A stretch of 38,769 nucleotides of DNA, from contig CADDYR010000005.1 in the NCBI GenBank assembly GCA_902810765.1, positions 1 through 38,769 on the forward strand. Direction: 5' to 3'. Source of the stretch: Chloroflexota bacterium (lineage in GTDB: Bacteria; Chloroflexota; Chloroflexia; Thermobaculales; Thermobaculaceae). The notes under the pieces were generated by a model. That model ran no database searches and was not told the origin of the DNA. It saw nothing but the letters and a program-made list of their open reading frames with translations. The number at the start of each line of letters is the position of its first letter. Position 1 is the first letter of the stretch. Of the stretch, positions 1 through 8,582 are shown piece after piece. A program made the position numbers and the translations under genes.

Positions 1-319
1 TCTGGGAGAGGGAGGTGGTGTAGGTGCCGTCGGGGTTGCGGTACGTCCTCTCGAACGCCCCCCGCCCCACCAGCACGGGCTTGTCCTGGGATGCCGCAGT
101 CTTCCAGACGCCGTGGGGCTCTTGTGGCGCTTGATACGAGTAGGAATACCGACCGACTCCGGACTGTCGGGGTGCGAGAGATGTGCTCTCGACAGACCTT
201 GCGCTCGCCGTGCCCCCTGACAGCCCGGGAAGGAGCCCTGCGAGCACCACCGCCAGGAGCACGAGCACCGTGAACAGCTTGTAGGAGTAAGCCTTCTGTA
301 GCCTTCCGTGAGCCCGCAT
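1..319 (-). CDS. N-terminal part of a secreted RHS/YD-like protein (runs off the window)
   Basis: The minus-strand frame is open from an ATG at 319 to the window edge (106 codons), so only the N terminus is visible. Residues 1 to about 42 form a signal peptide: a basic start (MRAHGRLQKAYSYK), a hydrophobic core (LFTVLVLLAVVLAGLL) and a likely cleavage after TASA. Further on, the segment TYRNPDGTYTTSLSQ resembles the NPDGTYT motif at the start of large secreted RHS-repeat proteins. A purine-rich ribosome site (GGGAGGGCGAGGGG) precedes the ATG. The gene lies downstream of the frameshifted regulator on the same strand but has its own strong promoter. The export signal is seen directly; the RHS assignment is inference from one motif, supported by an RHS C-terminal relic near 22.5 kb. 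Confidence 0.65.
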   Translation of the reverse strand, partial: MRAHGRLQKAYSYKLFTVLVLLAVVLAGLLPGLSGGTASARSVESTSLAPRQSGVGRYSYSYQAPQEPHGVWKTAASQDKPVLVGRGAFERTYRNPDGTYTTSLSQ

Positions 320-365
320 CCCCTCGCCCTCCCGTAGATGAGACAAGACGAACATAAGTGGTGCG

Positions 366-394
366 AGCATAAGACCCAGGAGCCCCGACGTCAA
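366..394 (-). promoter_or_regulatory. Sigma-70-type promoter of the secreted RHS-like gene
   Basis: On the minus strand TTGACG (389-394) and TATGCT (366-371) are separated by exactly 17 nt. Transcription would start near 359, giving a leader of about 40 nt before the ATG at 319. This is one of the best -35/-10 pairs in the window. Confidence 0.65.
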
Positions 395-418
395 TACATA
401 AACTTAACCACTTTCGAT

Positions 419-454
419 TATGAACCTACTCAATTACGAGTATGAACTCACTCA
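419..454. repeat. Two 14-bp direct repeats, 22-bp period, upstream of a promoter
   Basis: TATGAACCTACTCA (419-432) and TATGAACTCACTCA (441-454) differ at two positions and start 22 bp apart, two helical turns. They lie about 60-95 bp upstream of the predicted start of the 1-319 gene, where an activator would bind. The second copy overlaps the stop codon of the regulator pseudogene. A binding role is inference. Confidence 0.4.
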
Positions 455-1044
455 GAACCTCGTACCCAGCCCCCAGTAGTACAGCGCGAGCCCGACGTCG
501 TTGTGAAGCTCCAGCTTCGAGCGCACCCTCGAGGCCGAGTTCCTCACCGACTGCTCGCACATCCCCAGCTCCTCGGCTATCCTCCTCGCCTCCCAGCCCC
601 TCGCGATGCATCTGAGCACCGCCCGCTCGGTCGAGCTCAGCCTGCTCGTCCCGCTCAGGGTGTAGCGGTACCCCTCTCCCCTCGACAGCCTGCTCTGGAG
701 CTCGGAGAGCACCGAGCCTCGTCGCCGAGAACCGAGGAGGGGGATGAACAGCAGCGCCCCTTCCCCCAAAGCCCACAGGTCCTCCGTGTGCTCGAAGCAC
801 GGGTTTCGGGTCGCCACGATCGTCCTGTGCCTGTCGGCTTCGCCCATCCTCTCCAGCTCCCTCATCGCGTAGCTTGGGGGAAGTCCAACAACAGCTTGAC
901 CTCGGCGGAGCGGCACGCCGATATCCCCATCTCCGAGAGGGCGAGGGAGGCCAGATGGGTCACCGAGGGCTCCCCGCACAGCACCTGTACCCTCCCAAGG
1001 GGCAGGAGCTCGGGGAACGGGGCGAGGCTCGAGATGTCTTCCAT
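452..1044 (-). pseudogene. LuxR-type transcription regulator, frameshifted copy
   Basis: This is a paralogue of the intact regulator at 8583-9173, roughly half identical over its length. The N-terminal part (MEDISS... to VKLLLDF) and the C-terminal part (PPSYAMREL... to YYWGLGTRF) are in different frames. The break falls in a run of five C on the coding strand (876-880); a sixth C would restore FPPSYAM, matching IPPSHAL in the paralogue. The C-terminal 60 residues are a GerE/LuxR helix-turn-helix (STERAVLRCIARGWEARRIA...SVRNSASRVRSKL). The N-terminal domain looks like a degenerate receiver. The ATG at 1044 is chosen because AGAAGGGAG lies upstream. The remaining frame could still yield the HTH part. 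It could be a true pseudogene, a sequencing error or a slippage-expressed gene. Confidence 0.8.
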
Positions 1045-1127
1045 TAGGAAAGGCTCCCTTCTCACCAGATGTGGAAGGTATGGAAGGCTGCGGCGTCCGG
1101 TGTATCCAACGTGATGGAGTGAAGCAG

Positions 1128-1184
1128 ATCATAGCACGAACGAGACGACAGCGGGGTTGAGGAAGGGTGGAGGAAAGGTTGAGG
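1128..1184 (-). promoter_or_regulatory. Promoter and operator repeats of the frameshifted regulator
   Basis: On the minus strand there are three 8-bp repeats with 11-bp period: CCTCAACC (1177-1184), CCTCCACC (1166-1173) and CCTCAACC (1155-1162). After 21 nt comes an extended -10, TGC TATGAT (TATGAT at 1128-1133). The spacer holds GTCTCGTTCGTG, identical to the matching spacer before the intact paralogue at 8440-8485, where the distance from last repeat to -10 is also 21 nt. This conservation between otherwise diverged copies argues for a working operator. The 11-bp spacing is like that of PhoB-type direct-repeat sites, though the binding protein is unknown. Confidence 0.65.
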
Positions 1185-1315
1185 TCTCGCGCCCGCGGCC
1201 TTCCCTCCAGGGCTCGGGCTCGTAAGGCTGCGATGCCGGTTGCCGTTATCCTGCCCGGGTCCGCCGCAGCTATCGGGTTCCCATCCCGCGGCTGCCAGGG
1301 CGATCCCCTGCCGGG

Positions 1316-2161
1316 CTACTCCTCTTCCTCTTCCTCGTCGAGGTCCTCGGTGTCGGGCAGGGGGGTGGTCTCGGTCTCGCCCGCCTCCTCCACGTCCTCG
1401 TCCTCCAGCGCGGCCTCCGCCTCGGGAACGAACTCCTCCTCGAGGGCCGGTATGGCGCCGATCTCCCGCATCGCCGCGCGGGTCTCGGGCGACTGCCTCT
1501 GGACGGTCGGGAAGGGGAGCTTGCCGCGCGTGCTCGGGTTCCTGTAGGTCTCCGAGATCAGCACGTGCACGCCGTCCGGGTTCGCGTTCACCACCAGCAC
1601 CGAGTACTCGTTGCCGGCGGCCAAAAGCTCGATCACGCGCTGGGCGCGCACGGGCGGCACGATGCCGACCTGGTCCCCTCCGTCCGTCACGACCCGCAGG
1701 TAGGGCCCGTCGGGCTCGAGCCTGAGCCCGTCGCCCGGAAGGATCGTGGCGAGCACCTCGGGGCCGGCGATGTTCTCGAGGCCCACCACCGCCGAGCGGC
1801 CCGTCTCCATCACGTACTTGTCCGCGAACCCGACCTGGGTCGCGGCCGGCTGAGCCGCCTCGGAGCGCAGGCGCTCGAGCATCGCCTGCAGCCTCGCGTG
1901 GTTGCGCAGGGCGATCGCGTTCGCCGGGTCCAGGTGGATGGCTCGCCTGTAAGTCTCGAGCGCCTCGTGGAGCCTGCCGAGCTTCGTGAGCGATCGGCCC
2001 AGCCGGTTCAGCGCCGAGGTGTCGTGGGGGTCTATCTCGAGGATCGCCCGGTTCGTGGCTACCGCCCCCTCCCACTCGGCGCCCGCGCTCTGGCGCAGCG
2101 CCTGCTCGATGAGCCTGTTCTTCGTCCTTCTCTGCTCGGGGCCGAGAGTGTACTGAGTCAA
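1316..2161 (-). CDS. TPR-repeat protein with acidic C terminus
   Basis: A 281-residue protein starting with TTG at 2161, with AAGGAG about 11 nt upstream. Residues about 30-100 form tetratricopeptide repeats (SALNRLGRSLTKLGRLHEAL; ETYRRAIHLDPANAIALRNH), which mediate protein contacts. The middle domain (residues about 110-235) is not recognised; it contains VMETGRSAVVGLENIAGPEV and ends near TYRNPSTRGKLPFPT. The last 40 residues are strongly acidic and end in a run of Glu. No signal peptide is seen, so it is probably cytoplasmic. It starts 15 nt after the miaB stop and is likely cotranscribed with miaB. A link to tRNA modification is not shown by the sequence. Confidence 0.85.
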   Translation of the reverse strand: MTQYTLGPEQRRTKNRLIEQALRQSAGAEWEGAVATNRAILEIDPHDTSALNRLGRSLTKLGRLHEALETYRRAIHLDPANAIALRNHARLQAMLERLRSEAAQPAATQVGFADKYVMETGRSAVVGLENIAGPEVLATILPGDGLRLEPDGPYLRVVTDGGDQVGIVPPVRAQRVIELLAAGNEYSVLVVNANPDGVHVLISETYRNPSTRGKLPFPTVQRQSPETRAAMREIGAIPALEEEFVPEAEAALEDEDVEEAGETETTPLPDTEDLDEEEEEE

Positions 2162-2176
2162 CCTGGCAATATCTCC

Positions 2177-3481
2177 TTATACTGTCGCTAGAGGGGATCG
2201 GGCGGCGGTGGCGACGAGCTCTCCCTGCATCGCCCACGCGCTCGTCCTATCTATCCGTACCGGCAGGATCTCTCCGGCCAGGTCCTCGCGCGTGTCCACG
2301 AAGACCAGCTTGTTCGTCCGGGTCCGGCCCTTCCACTTACCGCGCTGCGTGCCCTCGAACAGCACCTCCTGCACTGTCCCCAGGAGCGCCGCGTTCAGCT
2401 CGCCCGAGATCCGCTCGTGCTGCTTCTCGAGCACCCGGAACCGTCGCTGCTTCTCCTCCAGCGGTATCGGGTCGCCCATCTCGTACGCCTTCGTGCCGGG
2501 CCTGGGGGAGTACGGCGCGATGTGCACTATATCCAGCCGAAGCTCCTCGAGCACGTCGTAGGTCCTCTGGAACTTCTCCTCTGTCTCGCCGGGAAAGCCC
2601 ACGATGATATCCGTCGAGATGCTGACGCCGGGAATGATCTCCCGCACCCGGTGGATCAGTTCGATGTACTGCTCGATCCTGTACCCGCGCCGCATCGCGC
2701 GGAGCACGTCGTTGTCTCCGGCCTGGAACGGTATGTTAATGTGCTCGCACACCTTCGGCAGGTCGGCCACCGCCTCGAGTATCTTGTCGGTCATCGTACG
2801 CGGATAGGAGGTGAGGAACCTGATTCGCTCGATGCCCTCGACCTCGTGCACGGCGTACATCAGGTCGGCCAGGTCCGGCCGGCCCGGCAGGTCGCGCCCG
2901 TAGTGGTTGATCGTCTGGCCGAGCAGGGTCACCTCCCTGACGCCGTGCGACGCCAGACGCTCGACCTCCTCGACGACCTCCGGAATGGGGATGGACCTCT
3001 CGCGTCCGCGCCTGTAAGGGACGACGCAGAACGTGCAGAACTTGTTGCACCCCATCACGACGGGCACGAAGCCCGTGACCCCGGAGGCGGTGGGCAGGTC
3101 GTACAGCTGTGTGCCCCACTCGTCCTCGACCTTCGGCACGGAGGCCATCAGTTCGTCCACGTCTCCGGCGGGGATGAAGTGGTCCACGATCGGGAACTGG
3201 CGGTGGAGCATAGCCCTGTCGGGATGCACCATGCAGCCCATCATCACGACGATGGTGTCCGGTCTGGATCTCTTGAGGCGTGCCAGCGCCCCCACCTTGC
3301 CCCAGGTACGCCGCTCGGCGCTCTCCCTCACCGAGCACGTGTTGAGTATCACCACGTCGGCGTCGGCCACGGAGAAGGTCTGGGTGTACCCCGCGCGCAT
3401 CATGGCCTCCGCTGCGCGCTGGCTGTCCGCCACGTTCATCTGACAGCCCACGGTCCAGATGTAGAAGTTGGATCCTGCCAT
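2177..3481 (-). CDS. miaB: tRNA-2-methylthio-N6-dimethylallyladenosine synthase
   Basis: MiaB adds a methylthio group to i6A at position 37 of tRNAs that read UNN codons. It uses S-adenosylmethionine and two iron-sulphur clusters. The 434-residue length is normal. The N-terminal domain begins TVGCQMNVADSQRA and carries the further conserved Cys in NTCSVRE and MMGCM. The radical-SAM motif CNKFCTFC gives the CxxxCxxC cluster, followed by VVPYRRGRERS. The C terminus (about 370-434) fits a TRAM RNA-binding domain. Start is ATG at 3481. A good promoter lies 39 nt upstream, and the TPR gene follows closely. The related enzymes MtaB and RimO are less likely given the overall sequence. Confidence 0.95.
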   Translation of the reverse strand: MAGSNFYIWTVGCQMNVADSQRAAEAMMRAGYTQTFSVADADVVILNTCSVRESAERRTWGKVGALARLKRSRPDTIVVMMGCMVHPDRAMLHRQFPIVDHFIPAGDVDELMASVPKVEDEWGTQLYDLPTASGVTGFVPVVMGCNKFCTFCVVPYRRGRERSIPIPEVVEEVERLASHGVREVTLLGQTINHYGRDLPGRPDLADLMYAVHEVEGIERIRFLTSYPRTMTDKILEAVADLPKVCEHINIPFQAGDNDVLRAMRRGYRIEQYIELIHRVREIIPGVSISTDIIVGFPGETEEKFQRTYDVLEELRLDIVHIAPYSPRPGTKAYEMGDPIPLEEKQRRFRVLEKQHERISGELNAALLGTVQEVLFEGTQRGKWKGRTRTNKLVFVDTREDLAGEILPVRIDRTSAWAMQGELVATAARSPLATV

Positions 3482-3519
3482 TCACCGATCCTGACTAAAC
3501 CATAATTCTACAGAGAACG

Positions 3520-3548
3520 ATTATACCGACGGCTCCTGCTGTCGGCAA
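3520..3548 (-). promoter_or_regulatory. Promoter of miaB
   Basis: On the minus strand TTGCCG (3543-3548) and a perfect TATAAT (3520-3525) are 17 nt apart. The start site would be near 3513, leaving a leader of about 30 nt. Confidence 0.7.
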
Positions 3549-3615
3549 ACGCGGGAATACGCGCCCCATCCGGCGCTCACGGCGAAAGCGACCGCCCGGC
3601 CGGGCGCAGGCGTGC

Positions 3616-4230
3616 TCAGGGGGCCTTCCCCCAGAGCGTCGCGAGCTCAAGGCGAAAGCCCGGCAGCTCGGGCTCCGCGGATACCTCGGCGGGGTCGTCG
3701 AGCACCTGCACCTCGGCGTCCGGCCGGTACACGTGTACCCGTCGGTCGAGGGGATCTATCAGCCAGCCGAGGCGCGCCCCGTTCCGGACGTACTCCTGCA
3801 TCTTCTCCTGCAGCGTCTCGAGGCTGTCCGAGGGCGACCTGAGCTCCGCTACGAAGTCCGGGCACAGCGGCAGGAAGCGCTGCCTCTGTTGTTGGGTAAA
3901 CTGCTCCAGCCGCCAGCGCGGTATCCAGGAGGCGTCCGGCGAGCGGACCGCGCCGTTCGGCAACATGAACCCGGTGGACGAATCGTAGGCTCTGCCCGAG
4001 CCATCCCTGAGCGCCCACAAGGTCAGCTGGGCCGTGAGTATGGCGTTCTCCCAGCCCGTTTCCTCTCCAGTTGGCGGCATTATCTGGACGTCTCCTTCGG
4101 CGGTCCGCTCGATGCGCAGCTCGTCGTTGAGCCGGCAGAACCGGAAGAACTGTTCCTCATCCATCTCGACGACCGGACGCAGGCGCAGGGTGATCATATT
4201 GGTATCGGGAGGGGATGCGATTCGGGCCAT
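3616..4230 (-). CDS. Uma2 family (DUF820) putative restriction-like endonuclease
   Basis: A 204-residue protein of the Uma2 family, which has a PD-(D/E)XK nuclease fold; cellular roles are mostly unknown and the genes are typically amplified in Cyanobacteria and Chloroflexota. Diagnostic pieces are MDEEQFFRFC near residue 23, MPPTGEETG near 50, RSPDASWIPR around 97 (the Asp is a probable metal ligand), and PDFVAELRSPSDSL with LQEKMQEYVRNGARLGWLID around 122-160 (Glu and Lys of the nuclease core). It ends in FRLELATLWG, also typical. Start is ATG at 4230, with an extended -10 promoter just upstream, so it is probably transcribed on its own. Confidence 0.88.
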   Translation of the reverse strand: MARIASPPDTNMITLRLRPVVEMDEEQFFRFCRLNDELRIERTAEGDVQIMPPTGEETGWENAILTAQLTLWALRDGSGRAYDSSTGFMLPNGAVRSPDASWIPRWRLEQFTQQQRQRFLPLCPDFVAELRSPSDSLETLQEKMQEYVRNGARLGWLIDPLDRRVHVYRPDAEVQVLDDPAEVSAEPELPGFRLELATLWGKAP

Positions 4231-4256
4231 TTCCTGTCGACCTCCACCAGGTTGTC

Positions 4257-4265
4257 ATTGTATCA
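4257..4265 (-). promoter_or_regulatory. Extended -10 promoter of the Uma2 gene
   Basis: On the minus strand TGATACAAT (TG, one base, TACAAT) lies 27 nt upstream of the ATG at 4230. No convincing -35 is seen, as expected for an extended -10 promoter. Confidence 0.5.
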
Positions 4266-4279
4266 CGCCCGCCGTGGCC

Positions 4280-5647
4280 TCATTGCTGTATAGCTGTTCG
4301 GAGGCCCGCCAGCAGGTCGGCTTCCTCTTCCGGCTGGATGGTCCGCGGGTCCAGCCAGACGCGGTCTCCCTCCACGCGCGAGACGATAGGCACCTTGCCC
4401 GTTCGGAGCCTTCGCGCTAGCTCGTCCGCCGACCATCCTAAGCGGGACGGATCGAGCACGAGGCACCAGGTGGGGATCCTGGCCTGCGGCAGCGCCCCTC
4501 CGCCCACTGCCGAGCTGGCCCGCTCCACGCTCGCTCCAGGCAGATGGAGGCGCTCCAGCCAGCTCCGCGCTTCTGCCTCCAGCTCCTCCGGACGCCTGGC
4601 GAGCATCCGCAGCGCGGGGATCTTCTCCGTCGCCTCGCCCTCGAGGTAGTGCAGGAGCGTCGCGTGCAGGCCCGCGAGCGTGACCTTGTCGCAGCGCAGC
4701 GCCCTGGCGAGGGGATGGCGACGGAGCGCCCGGACCGCGTCCTCCCGCCCCACGATCAGCCCCGCCTGCGGTCCCCCGAGCAGCTTGTCCCCGCTGAACA
4801 CGGTCAGGTCGGCCCCGGCCGCGACGCTCTCCTGCACGGTCGGCTCGTGCGGCAGACCCAGCGAGGCCGTGTCCACCAGGCAGCCGCTACCCAGGTCATT
4901 CAGCACCCGCAGCCCGTGCGGCCGCGCGACCTCCACCAGCTCCTCCACCCCGACGTCCGCCACGAAGCCCTCGAGGTGGAAGTTGCTGTGGTGAACCCGG
5001 AGCAGCAGCGCCGTCCGCTCGTTGCAGGCGGCCTCGTAGTCGCTCGCGTACGTCCGGTTGGTGGTGCCCACGTCCCGGAGCACCGCCCCACTCTGCTCCA
5101 GCACCTCCGGGATGCGGAACCGCCCGCCGATCTCCACCGCCTGGCCGCGCGAGACGATCACCTCCCGGCCGCGCGCCAGCGCCGAGAGCGCGAGCACGAG
5201 CGCTCCGGCGTTGTTGTTCACCACCGTCGCGGCCTCCGCGCCGACGAGCCGCGCGAGCAGCTCCGACACGTGCGAGTCGCGCTGTCCGCGCTCTCCGCTC
5301 TCCAGGTCGAGCTCGAGGTCGCAGTAGCTCGTGGCCTCGCGCATCGCGCGGACAGCGTCCTCCGAGAGGGGGGCCCTGCCGAGGTTCGTGTGGAGCACCA
5401 CACCCGTCGCGTTGATCGCCCTGCGGGGCCAGGGGGCGAGCGCCGCGGCCAGCTCCCGGCGCGCCGACTCGACCAGCTCGGCCCTGTGGACCACGCCCCC
5501 CTCGGCGAGCCGGGCCCTCGCCTCGGAGAGCGCGCGCCGCACGGACGCCACCAGGAGGTCGTGCGGCGCGCGCTCCTCTCCCAGCTCCTCCAGTAGCTCC
5601 GAGACCGACGGGAGCGACCTCGGTTCGGTGAGCACTTCAGGGTCCAA
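4280..5647 (-). CDS. selA: L-seryl-tRNA(Sec) selenium transferase
   Basis: SelA is a PLP enzyme that converts Ser-tRNA(Sec) to Sec-tRNA(Sec) using selenophosphate. The frame extends further upstream, but TTG at 5647 is chosen because AGGAGG sits 5 nt before it and the resulting 455 residues match the usual SelA length of about 460. The N-terminal domain starts LPSVSELLEEL. The PLP domain contains INATGVVLHTNLGRAPLS, VVNNNAGALVLAL and the Schiff-base lysine in SGDKLLGGPQAG. The C terminus reads WLDPRTIQPEEEADLLAGL. selB is often next to selA, but neither selB nor tRNA-Sec is in this window. Divergent from secA. Confidence 0.95.
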   Translation of the reverse strand: MDPEVLTEPRSLPSVSELLEELGEERAPHDLLVASVRRALSEARARLAEGGVVHRAELVESARRELAAALAPWPRRAINATGVVLHTNLGRAPLSEDAVRAMREATSYCDLELDLESGERGQRDSHVSELLARLVGAEAATVVNNNAGALVLALSALARGREVIVSRGQAVEIGGRFRIPEVLEQSGAVLRDVGTTNRTYASDYEAACNERTALLLRVHHSNFHLEGFVADVGVEELVEVARPHGLRVLNDLGSGCLVDTASLGLPHEPTVQESVAAGADLTVFSGDKLLGGPQAGLIVGREDAVRALRRHPLARALRCDKVTLAGLHATLLHYLEGEATEKIPALRMLARRPEELEAEARSWLERLHLPGASVERASSAVGGGALPQARIPTWCLVLDPSRLGWSADELARRLRTGKVPIVSRVEGDRVWLDPRTIQPEEEADLLAGLRTAIQQ

Positions 5648-5670
5648 CGACGCCTCCTGGCACGACCACG

Positions 5671-5679
5671 ATTGTACCA
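5671..5679 (-). promoter_or_regulatory. Extended -10 promoter of selA
   Basis: On the minus strand TGGTACAAT sits 23 nt upstream of the proposed TTG start at 5647, giving a leader of roughly 17 nt that contains the AGGAGG site. This supports the shorter start chosen for selA. Confidence 0.5.
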
Positions 5680-5713
5680 GCTCGGCGGGAACAGGCGGAT
5701 GGGCGTTGTGCGT

Positions 5714-5719
5714 TATAAT
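5714..5719 (+). promoter_or_regulatory. -10 element for secA
   Basis: A perfect TATAAT lies 61 nt before the GTG start of secA. There is no matching -35 at 16-18 nt, so the promoter call rests on the -10 alone. Confidence 0.45.
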
Positions 5720-5780
5720 CGTTAGGACATAAGCAGTTTGCGGTCGCGCCTCGTACGCGCGCGCCGTCTTTGGGGGAATC

Positions 5781-8339
5781 GTGCTAGGTATTTTCAACAA
5801 GATCGCGGGCACTCCCGCCGAGCGCACAGCCCGCAGGCTTAGGCCGATAGTCGAGCGGGTCAACGCGCTGGAGGACGGGGTCAAGGCGCTTTCGCGGGAG
5901 CAGATGCTCGAGCGCACCGAGGAGCTGAAGCGGAGGGCGCGCGACGGCGAGAGCCTGGACGACCTGCTGCCCGAGGCTTTCGCGCTCGTGCGCGAGGCTA
6001 CTCAGCGCACGCTCGACAAGCGCCAGTTCGACGTCCAGATCATGGGCGGGGCGGTGCTGCACCAGGGCAACATCGCCGAGATGATGACCGGCGAGGGCAA
6101 GACGTTCGTCGCGCCGCTCGCGGCCTACCTGAACGCGCTCGAGGGCGAGGGCGTGCACGTGGTCACCGTCAACGACTACCTCGCCAGGCGCGATGCCCAG
6201 TGGATGGGGCAGGTGTACCATTACCTCGGCCTCTCGGTGGGCTGCCTGCAGCACGAGTCCGCGTTCGTGTTCGATCCGGAGCACTCGGGCGAGCTGGAGA
6301 TGCTCAGGCCGGTGCCGAGGCAGGAGGCGTACCTGGCGGACGTGACCTACGGCACGAACAACGAGTTCGGCTTCGACTACCTCAGAGACAACATGGCACG
6401 CGACCTCTCCGAGAAGGTGCAGCGCGGGCTGCACTACGCGATCGTGGACGAGGTGGACAACATCCTCATAGACGAGGCGCGCACTCCCCTCATCATAAGC
6501 GGACAGGCCGAGCAGAACACGCAGGTGTACTACCAGTTCGCGCAGCTCGCCCGCCAGCTGCGGGAGGACGCCGACTACACCGTGGACCTGAAGCACAAGG
6601 TCGTCAACCTGACGGACGAGGGCATCAGCCACGCGGAGAAGCTGCTGCGCATACCCTCCGGCAGGTCGCTGTACGACCCCGAGTACAGCGAGGCCACGCA
6701 CTACCTCGACAACGCGCTCAAGGCGAAGGCGCTGTACCACCTGGACCAGGAGTACACCATCCAGGACGGCCAGGTCATCATCGTGGACGAGTTCACCGGC
6801 CGCCTGATGTACGGACGGCGGTACTCGGAGGGGCTCCACCAGGCGATCGAGGCGAAGGAGGGGCTCAAGGTCCAGCGCGAGCAGCAGACGCTCGCGACGA
6901 TCACCATCCAGAACTACTTCCGGATGTACGACAAGCTCGCGGGGATGACCGGCACCGCCGCGACCGAGGTCGAGGAGTTCCGGAAGATCTACAACATGGA
7001 CGTCGTCCAGATCCCGACCAACCGCCCGATGATCCGGACCGACTACTCCGACCGGATCTTCCAGACGGAGGAGGGCAAGTTCCGGGCGGTCGCGGACGAG
7101 GTGGAGGAGCTGCACAGGATCGGGAGGCCGGTGCTGGTCGGCACGACCTCGATCGAGAAGAGCGAGCGGCTGAGCGAGCTGCTCAAGCGCCGGGGGATCA
7201 AGCACGAGGTGCTGAACGCGCGCTACCACGAGAAGGAGGCGATGATCGTCGCCCAGGCGGGACAGCCTGGGGCGGTCACGATCGCGACGAACATGGCTGG
7301 CCGCGGCACCGACATCGTGCTGGGCGGGGGCGTGGCGGACCTCGGGGGGCTGCACATCATCGGCACCGAGCGCCACGAGGCGCGCCGCATAGACAACCAG
7401 CTCCGAGGCCGCTCGGGCCGACAGGGCGACCCCGGCAGCAGCCGGTTCTACGTCTCGCTCGAGGACGAGCTCATGCGGCGGTTCGGGATCAACCGGGTGT
7501 CCGGCATCATGGGGCGCCTGGGCGTGGACGACAGCACGCCTCTCGAGGCCGGGGTGGTATCCAAGCAGATCGAGTCGGCTCAGGCGAAGGCGGAGGGCTA
7601 CAACTTCGACGCCAGGAAGCACGTCGTGCAGTACGACGACGTGATGAACCGGCAGCGCGACGTGATCTACACGATGCGCGACCGAATCCTCGCCGACGAG
7701 GGCAACCGTGAGCGGATCCTCGAGATGGTCGAGGACGAGGTCGAGGAGCTGGTCGCCCAGTTCACCGACTCGGAGGACCCGGACGAGTGGGACCGCGAGG
7801 GGCTGCTCCGCTCCGCCGCGATGATCCTGCCCCTGCCGGGGGACGTGACGCCCGAGTCGCTCCACGGCCTCACCTCCGAGGAGATCAAGAGCTTCCTGAT
7901 GGAGCTGGCGACCGAGGCGTACGACGCGAAGGAGCGCGAGCTCGGGGAGGACATGCGCGTCCTCGAGAGGCTGGTGCTGCTGCAGATCGTCGACACGCTC
8001 TGGGCGGACTACCTGACGAACATTGACGAGCTGCGCGAGGGCATCGGGCTGAGGGCGTTCGGTCAGCGCGACCCGCTGGTCGAGTTCAAGTCCGAGGCTT
8101 ACCAGGAGTTCGAGCAGCTGATGCACAGCATCAGGCACGAGGTCGCGACGACCATCTTCAAGGTGACGATCGCACGCGAGCTCCGGCAGCCGCCGATGGA
8201 GACCACCACGAACCGTGACGGGGACGCGGGGCCGCCCGCTCCGAGGCGGAACGCGAAGAAGGTGGGCAGGAACGACCCGTGCCCGTGCGGCAGCGGCAGG
8301 AAGTACAAGAAGTGCTGCGGCCGCGCCAACGCGGCCTGA
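5781..8339 (+). CDS. secA: Preprotein translocase ATPase
   Basis: SecA drives export of unfolded preproteins through SecYEG. The 852-residue protein starts with GTG at 5781. Visible motifs in order: Walker A in MMTGEGKT (residues about 102-109), [11 protein letters not shown], the DEAD-type box [16 protein letters not shown] (about 223-238), [25 protein letters not shown], and the motif VI region [17 protein letters not shown]. The C terminus carries a zinc-binding SEC-C module, [16 protein letters not shown], which in family members contacts SecB or ribosomes. The gene is transcribed away from selA. It is intact despite several runs of five or six G, which matters when judging frameshifts elsewhere in the window. 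It is adjacent to the exported-protein cluster but is a general housekeeping factor. Confidence 0.97.
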   Translation: MLGIFNKIAGTPAERTARRLRPIVERVNALEDGVKALSREQMLERTEELKRRARDGESLDDLLPEAFALVREATQRTLDKRQFDVQIMGGAVLHQGNIAEMMTGEGKTFVAPLAAYLNALEGEGVHVVTVNDYLARRDAQWMGQVYHYLGLSVGCLQHESAFVFDPEHSGELEMLRPVPRQEAYLADVTYGTNNEFGFDYLRDNMARDLSEKVQRGLHYAIVDEVDNILIDEARTPLIISGQAEQNTQVYYQFAQLARQLREDADYTVDLKHKVVNLTDEGISHAEKLLRIPSGRSLYDPEYSEATHYLDNALKAKALYHLDQEYTIQDGQVIIVDEFTGRLMYGRRYSEGLHQAIEAKEGLKVQREQQTLATITIQNYFRMYDKLAGMTGTAATEVEEFRKIYNMDVVQIPTNRPMIRTDYSDRIFQTEEGKFRAVADEVEELHRIGRPVLVGTTSIEKSERLSELLKRRGIKHEVLNARYHEKEAMIVAQAGQPGAVTIATNMAGRGTDIVLGGGVADLGGLHIIGTERHEARRIDNQLRGRSGRQGDPGSSRFYVSLEDELMRRFGINRVSGIMGRLGVDDSTPLEAGVVSKQIESAQAKAEGYNFDARKHVVQYDDVMNRQRDVIYTMRDRILADEGNRERILEMVEDEVEELVAQFTDSEDPDEWDREGLLRSAAMILPLPGDVTPESLHGLTSEEIKSFLMELATEAYDAKERELGEDMRVLERLVLLQIVDTLWADYLTNIDELREGIGLRAFGQRDPLVEFKSEAYQEFEQLMHSIRHEVATTIFKVTIARELRQPPMETTTNRDGDAGPPAPRRNAKKVGRNDPCPCGSGRKYKKCCGRANAA

Positions 8340-8439
8340 GCTCCCGCCCGAACCAGCCTCCGCCTCCCTGACCCACGGGCCACGACGTCGCACCCGGCGC
8401 GCGGCCCGCCGGCCTTGCCGCCTCCGAGCTCGTCCGTGA

Positions 8440-8485
8440 CCTCAACCTTTCCTCAACCCCGTCCTGGTCTCGTTCGTGATAGCAT
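8440..8485 (+). promoter_or_regulatory. Promoter and operator repeats of the intact LuxR-type regulator
   Basis: Two CCTCAACC repeats (8440-8447 and 8451-8458) have an 11-bp period. After 21 nt comes an extended -10, TGA TAGCAT (TAGCAT at 8480-8485). The spacer includes GTCTCGTTCGTG, identical in the paralogous promoter at 1128-1184. A -35 position would overlap the end of the second repeat, as in promoters that need an activator. The leader to the GTG at 8583 is about 90 nt. Confidence 0.65.
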
Positions 8486-8582
8486 TCGCGCAATCGCTTT
8501 CGCCATACCGGACGGAGGCCCGATACCTCATCACCCAGCCCCGCGGGGCACGGCCCCCGACCGGTGGGAAGGGAGGCCGTCC

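Noticed and set aside
5648-5917. Longer N terminus for selA
   Set aside because: It would overlap the secA promoter and start; AGGAGG before the TTG at 5647 and the normal SelA length favour the short form.
5784-8393. An 869-codon open frame opposite secA
   Set aside because: It mirrors secA exactly; long antisense frames are expected at this GC content, and it has no recognisable domain or ribosome site.
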